Below are positions 1-6,401 of a DNA stretch of 30,150 nucleotides, piece by piece; position 1 is the first letter of the stretch; the number at the start of each line of letters is the position of its first letter. Source of the stretch: Candidatus Parcubacteria bacterium (GTDB lineage Bacteria > Patescibacteriota > Microgenomatia > UBA12405). Under the pieces are notes generated by a model that searched no databases, was not told the origin of the DNA, and saw only the letters and a list, made by a program, of their open reading frames with translations. The stretch lies in contig JAEZTF010000006.1 in the NCBI GenBank assembly GCA_023443725.1, forward strand, positions 1 through 30,150, read 5' to 3'. The translations under genes and the position numbers were made by a program.

Positions 1-1202
1 GCAGTATACGCATTCATTCTATCTAAATAAGAAGGTTCCTTTCTACCAGCTTGTTTCGCTAAAAACAAAGCCAGTTCATCCTTATAGGTTCTTATTGATT
101 CCAATTTTTTTTCTGTTTCAGCAGCTATTCCATCCTTACCAATTTGATTAATACCCTCCTTATATCTTAAAACTTGCCTTCCATTTTGATCAGTATAAAA
201 TTCACACAAATCAGTTAACATTTTACTATAAACCAATTTAAGCTCTTTACTAAACAGAATTGTCATTTTTTTATTATCCAACTGAAAATAAAGAGGATTC
301 GCTCTAATTTTATCCAAATCTTTTCCAGCTCTATTAGCTAAATATGAAGCTCCACTATTAATCATAATCATATATTCAATTCTTGCTTGATCAACTTCAG
401 GAAGAGCTTTAAACCATTCTGGTGGAGTAGCAGATGACCATCTTGGATCATCCATAAATTGCATTGCCTCAGCTAATTTTTCCGGTGTTACTTGCCAAGC
501 TGCTTCAACTCCTCCCACAGCTTCACCTTCTTCATTATAAGATGGTCTAAACTGCTGTCTTTGTCTATGACTTGTTATTACTTGTTCTAAAGAAAAAATC
601 TTAGAACTCACAGATTCTAAAGAAATTTCAGCATATAGTCTAACCAAAGGCGATATTCGTGTGTCTTTAATTAAATCCTTTACTTTTTCAATTTGAGTCC
701 ACCTATCTTTAACTGAAACAGTATCACTATCTAAAATAGATACCACTTTATTAACCTTGATCATCTCGTCTTCATTAAATTTTTGTATTGTAATTTTCTT
801 TATCTCCGCACCCACACCTTTGCAACTTTCTGGCAAATAAGAGTCTATATCCTCTGCTGACATTGAATCTGTTACTAAATCAGCTCCAGAAACACTAGCG
901 TTCATTGCTATAAATACAGAATTAATAAAACTTTCTTTATCAGCCAATCCAACATTCCTGTTGACAGTTGGATTATTAGATCTATCAACTATATCTTGAA
1001 ATGATCTATCACCTTTACCAAATCTTGCAAAAACTCTATCCATCAATTCCAATCTTTTTTCTTCAGTATCAGCACCAAAAAAAACAGTACTATTTTTTAA
1101 AAAATCAATACCATTATCACGTGCACTTCTGTATTTATCAGCTTCTATTCTTGCCTCAATAGATTTACTAAATCTGTCTGAAAAAGATAATTTCTCACTC
1201 AT
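1..1202 (-). CDS. hypothetical protein, 3' end beyond the window
   Basis: An uninterrupted reading frame of about 400 codons runs from the ATG at 1202-1200 to the left edge with no stop, so the C-terminus is missing. It begins MSEKLSFSDRFSKSIEARIE. The visible part is soluble and mostly helical in character, rich in charged residues, with no signal peptide or membrane segment and no motif I recognise. An extended -10 (TGG-TATAAT) ends 6 bp before the ATG, which supports this start and predicts a leaderless transcript. It heads in the same direction as clp and ftsH and begins 100 bp downstream of the clp stop codon. Function unknown; it resembles the lineage-restricted hypothetical proteins common in CPR genomes. 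Confidence 0.8.
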   Translation of the reverse strand, partial: MSEKLSFSDRFSKSIEARIEADKYRSARDNGIDFLKNSTVFFGADTEEKRLELMDRVFARFGKGDRSFQDIVDRSNNPTVNRNVGLADKESFINSVFIAMNASVSGADLVTDSMSAEDIDSYLPESCKGVGAEIKKITIQKFNEDEMIKVNKVVSILDSDTVSVKDRWTQIEKVKDLIKDTRISPLVRLYAEISLESVSSKIFSLEQVITSHRQRQQFRPSYNEEGEAVGGVEAAWQVTPEKLAEAMQFMDDPRWSSATPPEWFKALPEVDQARIEYMIMINSGASYLANRAGKDLDKIRANPLYFQLDNKKMTILFSKELKLVYSKMLTDLCEFYTDQNGRQVLRYKEGINQIGKDGIAAETEKKLESIRTYKDELALFLAKQAGRKEPSYLDRMNAYT

Positions 1203-1208
1203 GCCCAG

Positions 1209-1217
1209 ATTATACCA
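1209..1217 (-). promoter_or_regulatory. extended -10 promoter of the left-edge gene
   Basis: On the minus strand this reads TGG-TATAAT, a perfect -10 with a TG extension. It lies 6 bp from the ATG at 1202, so transcription would start at the first base of the start codon. Confidence 0.7.
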
Positions 1218-1260
1218 AATTTTCTCCGCAGTTTTACTTATTTAATCAAATTTAGAATTG

Positions 1261-1304
1261 CTCCCCTTACAAGGGGAGATGTCAATTTATTGACAGAGGG
1301 GTTT
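1261..1304. repeat. two-hairpin palindromic repeat (family A)
   Basis: Hairpin 1 pairs CTCCCCTT (1261-1268) with AAGGGGAG (1271-1278). Hairpin 2 pairs TGTCAAT (1280-1286) with ATTGACA (1289-1295). It is followed by GAGGGGTTT, which runs into the clp stop codon. The same module order recurs inside the O-antigen-ligase-like gene at 12961-13018. Here it sits just after clp and could help end its transcript. Confidence 0.75.
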
Positions 1305-3756
1305 AATACTTCTTCCAACTATATTCATCTTTCCCAATTCCAGGCAAAAGTTCTATTTTGTCTCCAGGTAATATTTCATTCTCAATAATTGCTTTTCCCA
1401 ACACATCTCCAATTACCAAATCCACCACTCTTCTCATTGGTCTAGCTCCAAATTCAATATCAAAACCATCTTTGGCTACTTTTTCAGCTAAACCCTCTCC
1501 AAAATTAATATTAATATTTTTCTTCAATAAATTAGTTTGTAAATCTCTTAGCATCAATTCAGCAATTTTTACCAAATTTTCCCCTTCTATTGGTTCAAAT
1601 ACCACCACTCCATCAAATCTATTTAAAAACTCAGGTGAAAATAAGCCTTCTTTTTGAATAAAATCGACTACTGATTTTTGCAATTCCTCTCCTTTAATTC
1701 CATTAGCCACTTGTTGTCTTACAAATTTTGCTCCTGCGTTTGATGTCGCCACTACAAATAAATGACGACAAATTACTTTATTACCACCAGCATCATTAAT
1801 ATAACCTTCATCCAACATCGTCAAAAATAAATTAAATATTTCTGGCGGTGCTTTCTCTATTTCATCCAATAGTAATAAACTAGCTGGTTTGTTTTTTATT
1901 TCTGATGTCAACATTCCTGGTTGATTTCTTTCTACTGATCCCACCAATCTTTCCAATCCCTCTCTACCTACAAATTCTGCCATATCAAATCTCAAAATGC
2001 TTTTTCGACTACCATAATAAACATCCGCCAATACTTTAGCTGTTTGAGTTTTACCAACTCCTGTTGGTCCCAAGAATAGAAATGATCCAATCGGTTTATT
2101 TTCATCTTTAACTGCTGCCACTCGACTTCTCAAACTCCTAGCAATTAAATCTACTGCGTTTCTTTGGCCAATCAATTCTTTCTCAATAATTTCTTCCAAA
2201 TTACCTAATTTTTCTTTTTCTCCTTCAGTCAATCTTCCAATTGATATCCCTGTTTTTTCTGACAACATTCTATTTACATCATCAACTGTCACCCAGTTAT
2301 CAGTACCTGTTTCTGATATCACCACTTGATCCATCAACTCTAATACTTTTTCAGGGAAAGGTATATCGGTAATATACCGGTCACTTCCATCTAATATTTG
2401 TCTCAAAGCTTGAATCGAAAATCTAATTTTTGATTTCGTTTCTACTCCATTTATCGCTTGCATTAAAATTGCCATAGCTTCATCTTTATTAGGCGGTAAA
2501 ATTTCAATCACCTCAAAATTTTTCAAAATTCTTTGATCCGTTGCCAAGAACCTTTCATATTCTACTCGGCCACTTACCGCAATAATATTTAGTTTTTTTT
2601 CTAAAGCTTTTTCAATTACATCTCCATAGTCATTTCCTTCAAACTCTGCATTAGTAATTCTAAAAATATCTTTCATTACCAACACAATATTTCCTGCCGC
2701 AGTCGCTTCACTCATTAATTTACTCAAAACTTTTTTCTTAATATCTCTATCATTACTTTCCGACATGGCTGCTTGATAATCCAATGAAACTAATTTTCTG
2801 TAAGCTAATTTTCTTCCCAATTTACCAGTAATTGCCATTTCTGCAAAAGCATAAACCACTGTCATTTTACCTACTCCTGCGTCACCCACTAATAAAATAT
2901 TTTTTCCTCCATTAATCACCTTTTCCATTCTTCTCACTTCATTTTCTCTACCAATCAAATGAGTCGCAAAATTTTGTTTTAAACTTAAATTTTCACTGTA
3001 TTTATCCAAATTTGGAGTATAACCAAAAAGTAGTCCCCAACCAATTCCCGGTCTTCCCAAACTCCATTTCTCCTGTTCCGTCATCTTCCACCACAACTGT
3101 CTTCTGTCCCACCATCTGGCTGCTAATATCAAATCTTCTTCAGACATTTCCAATTTTTGTAAATCACCTTCAATGTTATTTTTTAGTAAAAACCAACTAA
3201 CTATTTTTTCTAAGCTACTACCATCAAAATCCGCCAAATTCTCAGGTTTTATACTAGCTGGTATCAATAAATGGTCAATGTTTTTTTCCAATCTTGTCCG
3301 AATGAATTTACCCATTTCACTTTCAAAAATAACTTTACCCACGGTTTCTGGATTACTCCTTATTTTCTTTTCCAAATCTGCCAAAATAATTGCTGATCTT
3401 TTTTGATCTCTCTCATAATATCCCCATCCTAAAAATGGTATTACCAACCAAATCACAAAAAGTGGAATTGAAATTATCGAATAAATTATAGCTATCAATA
3501 AACAAGTTAAAATCAAAACTGACCTAACTACTGCCCCAATCAAACTGGAAATTATATTAAAAGACAAATCTTCAAAAAATCTTTTTATATCAAAACCATT
3601 TTCTTGTCCTACCACTACCAATCTTTTCCATGGTGAAAATAAACTTTTTACCAAAATCCCAAACGAAAAAAAATGAAATAATTTTCTTAAATTAAACCAA
3701 ACTCGTTTCCAATACCATCTCCATCCAATTGTATATTGCCAAATAAGAAACTTCAT
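1303..3756 (-). CDS. membrane-anchored Clp-type double AAA+ ATPase with a degenerate first ring
   Basis: This 817-residue ATPase resembles the ClpA/B/C unfoldases. In place of the usual Clp N-domain it has two hydrophobic helices (about residues 66-113). D1 has an intact Walker A (GDAGVGKM, 291-298), but its Walker B position reads VLVMKDIF (358-365) instead of hhhhDE, and the arginine-finger position reads LKNF (411-414) instead of RRF. D2 looks complete: GPTGVGKT (563-570), LLLLDEIEKA (627-636), EFLNRF near 709-714 and sensor-2 GARPMRR (770-776). D2 therefore probably drives activity while D1 binds nucleotide structurally. Its neighbour is ftsH, so a role in membrane proteostasis is plausible. 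No clpP lies in the window. An extended -10 sits 6 bp before the ATG. Confidence 0.9.
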   Translation of the reverse strand: MKFLIWQYTIGWRWYWKRVWFNLRKLFHFFSFGILVKSLFSPWKRLVVVGQENGFDIKRFFEDLSFNIISSLIGAVVRSVLILTCLLIAIIYSIISIPLFVIWLVIPFLGWGYYERDQKRSAIILADLEKKIRSNPETVGKVIFESEMGKFIRTRLEKNIDHLLIPASIKPENLADFDGSSLEKIVSWFLLKNNIEGDLQKLEMSEEDLILAARWWDRRQLWWKMTEQEKWSLGRPGIGWGLLFGYTPNLDKYSENLSLKQNFATHLIGRENEVRRMEKVINGGKNILLVGDAGVGKMTVVYAFAEMAITGKLGRKLAYRKLVSLDYQAAMSESNDRDIKKKVLSKLMSEATAAGNIVLVMKDIFRITNAEFEGNDYGDVIEKALEKKLNIIAVSGRVEYERFLATDQRILKNFEVIEILPPNKDEAMAILMQAINGVETKSKIRFSIQALRQILDGSDRYITDIPFPEKVLELMDQVVISETGTDNWVTVDDVNRMLSEKTGISIGRLTEGEKEKLGNLEEIIEKELIGQRNAVDLIARSLRSRVAAVKDENKPIGSFLFLGPTGVGKTQTAKVLADVYYGSRKSILRFDMAEFVGREGLERLVGSVERNQPGMLTSEIKNKPASLLLLDEIEKAPPEIFNLFLTMLDEGYINDAGGNKVICRHLFVVATSNAGAKFVRQQVANGIKGEELQKSVVDFIQKEGLFSPEFLNRFDGVVVFEPIEGENLVKIAELMLRDLQTNLLKKNININFGEGLAEKVAKDGFDIEFGARPMRRVVDLVIGDVLGKAIIENEILPGDKIELLPGIGKDEYSWKKY

Positions 3757-3762
3757 ACTTCG

Positions 3763-3771
3763 ATAATAACA
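3763..3771 (-). promoter_or_regulatory. extended -10 promoter of the Clp gene
   Basis: The minus strand reads TGT-TATTAT, followed by 6 bp and the clp ATG at 3756. The hexamer matches the consensus at five of six positions. Confidence 0.6.
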
Positions 3772-3781
3772 TTTTGATAGA

Positions 3782-3814
3782 TTCCCCGTCTTGTCAAAGA
3801 AGGGGTTAGGGGAA
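3782..3814. repeat. palindromic intergenic element (family A-like)
   Basis: CCCCGTCTT (3784-3792) pairs with AAGAAGGGG (3797-3805) with one mismatch and a GTCA loop. The outer TTCCCC (3782-3787) can pair alternatively with GGGGAA (3809-3814). It fills the short gap between the ftsH stop and the clp promoter and may work as a terminator for ftsH. It shares the GGGG-rich arms and GTC core of the element at 1261 but is not an obvious full copy. Confidence 0.5.
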
Positions 3815-3823
3815 GATTGGGTT

Positions 3824-5746
3824 TTATTTCATCAATTCCTCAAACTCTTCCTGTCCCAAACTTTCTTTTTCCACCAATATTTTAGCCAGTTTATCTAGCT
3901 TAGATTTGTTTTTCTTCAATACTTTTCTGGCTTCGTTTATAGATTCATTGACCAATTTTTTAATTTCTTCATCTACTTTTGCCTGCATCACATCTGAAAT
4001 TTTAGCTGGTTCCATATAAGCCTTACCAAAATCGTTAACATCTATTTGAGGTCCAAAATTTATTGGTCCAAGTTCGCTCATTCCCCATTCAACCACCATA
4101 TCTCGAGCAATATTAGTTGCATGTGAAATGTCTGATGATGCTCCAGTAGTAATATCACCAAAAATCAATTCTTCAGCTGCCCGTCCACCCATCGCCATAG
4201 CCATTTGTTTGATCAATTTACTTTTAGTATGATGAATAATGTCTTTCTGTGGTGGAACCAGTGTAAATCCTAGTGCCATTCCTCGTGAAATGATTGATAT
4301 TTTAGAAACCGGGTCCAACTCTTCTACAAAATTTACAATTGCATGTCCCGCCTCATGGTAAGCTGTCATCAATTTATCTTCATCACTTTGATTTCTCTTT
4401 TTCTCAGCTCCTAATTTTACTTTCAAAGATGCCTCATCAATATCTTTCATTTCAATCTCAGTTTTATTTTGTCTTGCCGCCGCAATTGCTGCTTCATTCA
4501 ACATATTTTCCAAATCAGCTCCTGAAAATCCCACAGTTGATTTAGCCACTAAATCCCAATTAACCTCTTTAACAAAAGGTTTTCCTCGAGCATGAATCGC
4601 CAAAATATCTTTTCTGGCATCTAAATCTGGCAATTCCAATACCACCCTTCTGTCAAATCTTCCTGGTCTTAATAATGCTGGATCAAGCAAATCTCCTCTG
4701 TTAGTTGCTGCCAATACTACTACTGCTGTATTAGCCTCAAATCCATCCATTTCCACTAAAATTTGATTTAATGTTTGTTCTCTTTCTCCGTGACCTCCAT
4801 CAAGCCCACCTCTCATTCTTCCAATTGCATCAATTTCGTCAATAAAAATAATTGCTTTACCAGCTTTTTTAGCTGTTCCAAATAAATCTCTTACTCGTGA
4901 TGCTCCCACACCTACCAACATTTCCATAAATTCCGATCCTGCCATTGAATAAAAAGGTACCCCAGCCTCTCCAGCCACTGCCTTTGCCAATAATGTTTTA
5001 CCCACACCACTTGGTCCCACCAACAATACTCCTTTTGGAGCTCTAGCTCCCATTTTCTGATATTTTTCCGGATGTTTCAAAAAATCAACGATTTCTACTA
5101 AATCATTTTTTGCTTCTTCCACTCCCGCCACATCTTTAAAAGTCAAACTCTGTTTACCTTTAATAAAAAGCTTAGCGGTCGATTTTCCAAAACCAAACAT
5201 TCCACCACCACCTGCTCCACCTGATTGTTTTCTTAAAAACCACAATATAAATAAAATTGGTATTCCTACTGATAATAATAAAGTCAACGCTTCACCCACC
5301 ATTTTCCAACCTTTTTTATTATCTATTACTAGATTTACCTGACTCATATCTACTCCTTCTTTCTGAAGAATTTCTGTTAAAGACACATTACTTTCTTTTG
5401 AAGAAACTAAAATTTTATCTTCGTTCTTTAACTGAGCCAAAATTTCATCATCAGTTACCTTAATTTCTTTTACTTCATTTTTTTTAGTTGCTTCAATCAC
5501 TTGAGAAATTGGTACTTGTGAAATTTTGTCTGATACAAATAATTCTTTTAAAGTCGACAACACCCACCATAATAAGAACCCATAAATCAACACTTTTAAA
5601 ATTTGTTTTGGTCCTATTTCTATCTTTTTAATCTTTACCCCAGGCGGTAAGTTCTTCAGAAAATCATCATTAATTGATTGATTTGGTTTCTTTTTATTAT
5701 CAGTCTTCTCTGGTGTTTTCTTCTTAAATTTCTCAAATATTTTCAT
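3824..5746 (-). CDS. ftsH: ATP-dependent zinc metalloprotease FtsH
   Basis: FtsH is a membrane-bound AAA+ protease that extracts and degrades membrane and cytosolic proteins. This 640-residue copy has a charged N-terminal tail, transmembrane helices at about 47-66 and 151-171 flanking the extracytoplasmic domain, and a Gly-rich linker (175-187). The AAA module has Walker A GPSGVGKT (244-251; most FtsH proteins have GPPGTGKT), Walker B IIFIDEID (299-306) and the second region of homology RPGRFDRR (360-367). The protease domain has zinc motif HEAGH (464-468) and the third ligand at Asp539. All catalytic residues are present and the length is normal. The N-terminal cytosolic tail before helix 1 is longer than in E. 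coli. A perfect extended -10 lies 6 bp before the ATG. Confidence 0.97.
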   Translation of the reverse strand: MKIFEKFKKKTPEKTDNKKKPNQSINDDFLKNLPPGVKIKKIEIGPKQILKVLIYGFLLWWVLSTLKELFVSDKISQVPISQVIEATKKNEVKEIKVTDDEILAQLKNEDKILVSSKESNVSLTEILQKEGVDMSQVNLVIDNKKGWKMVGEALTLLLSVGIPILFILWFLRKQSGGAGGGGMFGFGKSTAKLFIKGKQSLTFKDVAGVEEAKNDLVEIVDFLKHPEKYQKMGARAPKGVLLVGPSGVGKTLLAKAVAGEAGVPFYSMAGSEFMEMLVGVGASRVRDLFGTAKKAGKAIIFIDEIDAIGRMRGGLDGGHGEREQTLNQILVEMDGFEANTAVVVLAATNRGDLLDPALLRPGRFDRRVVLELPDLDARKDILAIHARGKPFVKEVNWDLVAKSTVGFSGADLENMLNEAAIAAARQNKTEIEMKDIDEASLKVKLGAEKKRNQSDEDKLMTAYHEAGHAIVNFVEELDPVSKISIISRGMALGFTLVPPQKDIIHHTKSKLIKQMAMAMGGRAAEELIFGDITTGASSDISHATNIARDMVVEWGMSELGPINFGPQIDVNDFGKAYMEPAKISDVMQAKVDEEIKKLVNESINEARKVLKKNKSKLDKLAKILVEKESLGQEEFEELMK

Positions 5747-5752
5747 CTCAAC

Positions 5753-5761
5753 ATTATACCA
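5753..5761 (-). promoter_or_regulatory. extended -10 promoter of ftsH
   Basis: The minus strand reads TGG-TATAAT with a 6-bp gap to the ftsH ATG. Together with the Clp and left-edge promoters it is one of the cleanest examples of the leaderless arrangement in this window. Confidence 0.7.
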
Positions 5762-5789
5762 TCTGTGCTTAATATTTTAAGAATAAATT

Positions 5790-5882
5790 TTTTTGATGCA
5801 GACAATGTTTTTCGCAGGGCGTAGCCTCTGAGCGGATATTGCGATGGTTGCAAGCCCGAGAAAAATATTGTCGAATCAAAAT
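5790..5882. repeat. ~93-bp palindromic intergenic element, copy 1 (family B)
   Basis: The outer arms TTTTGAT...GACAAT and ATTGTC...ATCAAAA are inverted repeats of about 24 bp with mismatches. The interior holds CTGAGCGGATATTGCGA, related to the interiors of the copies at 6305 and 13665. It lies about 30 bp upstream of the ftsH -10. Confidence 0.85.
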
Positions 5883-5924
5883 TTTAAAACAATAACTTTT
5901 CTCCGCAAATTAACCGTTTTATTA

Positions 5925-6000
5925 CCGTAACGTACAATTTTTTAAAATTTACGTTACTGGAACGTTTAAATTTATAAAAGAAATTTATTACGTTCCGTAA
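5925..6000. repeat. overlapping inverted repeats after the RNHCP gene
   Basis: Three arms can form two competing hairpins. GTAACGTA (5927-5934) pairs with TACGTTAC (5950-5957), helped by the AATTTT/AAAATT core between them. TTACTGGAACGT (5954-5965) pairs with ACGTTCCGTAA (5990-6000) with one bulge. The cluster abuts the RNHCP stop codon. Confidence 0.7.
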
Positions 6001-6288
6001 CTAATATTTCGTCAACTCTATCAATAAATCTCTATTATCATTTTTGGCATTTTCTACCCAAAAATCATGATTGCAACTTTCACATTTATAATAAATTCTA
6101 AAATCTCCATTTCTATATTCGCTTCGTATTGGTCTCATTGATCCCTTACACATACTCGCTCTATCCCCTGGCATTTCTTCATCTACATGTTTTCCCCATA
6201 AACATTTTGGACAATGATCGGTCACCCCATTTCCAATTACTTTTTCTCCACAAACCTCACAAACAAAATCTTCTACAACTTTTTTCAT
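6001..6288 (-). CDS. RNHCP-domain zinc-ribbon protein
   Basis: This 95-residue protein has paired metal-binding Cys motifs. The first pair is CEVCG (residues 9-13), followed by DHCPKCLWGKHVD (28-40), the signature region of the RNHCP family although the Arg-Asn of the family name is replaced by Thr-Asp. A second set includes Cys47, and CESCNHDFW (73-81) completes a ribbon. It probably binds zinc; the biochemical role of the family is not established. The likely start is the ATG at 6288, with a TAGAAT hexamer 5 bp upstream. It is separated from ftsH by a repeat element and competing hairpins, and from the DUF4012 gene by another copy of the same element. Confidence 0.85.
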   Translation of the reverse strand: MKKVVEDFVCEVCGEKVIGNGVTDHCPKCLWGKHVDEEMPGDRASMCKGSMRPIRSEYRNGDFRIYYKCESCNHDFWVENAKNDNRDLLIELTKY

Positions 6289-6293
6289 ACCCT

Positions 6294-6299
6294 ATTCTA
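6294..6299 (-). promoter_or_regulatory. -10 hexamer of the RNHCP gene
   Basis: TAGAAT on the minus strand ends 5 bp before the ATG. Any -35 element would lie inside the palindromic repeat that begins at 6305. Confidence 0.5.
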
Positions 6300-6304
6300 T
6301 CTTA

Positions 6305-6397
6305 ATTTTGACGCAGATAATATTTTTTCAGCGCGCAAGTCGCTGAGGCCTCTGGCGAAGGTGCGAGCACTGCAAAAAATTATTATCGAGTCAAAAT
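6305..6397. repeat. ~93-bp palindromic intergenic element, copy 2 (family B)
   Basis: The outer arms ATTTTGAC...GATAAT and ATTATC...GTCAAAAT pair. The interior contains CAGCG/CGCTG and GTGC/GCAC hairpins. It fills the gap between the DUF4012 stop codon and the RNHCP -10. Confidence 0.9.
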
Positions 6398-6401
6398 AAA
6401 A

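Noticed and set aside
1261..1304. CRISPR-like repeat
   Set aside because: Copies are single, dispersed and palindromic, without regular spacers or cas genes.
5790..5882. Family B element as a tRNA or known ncRNA
   Set aside because: No acceptor/T-loop consensus or known RNA motif is present, and three related copies point to a repeat family.
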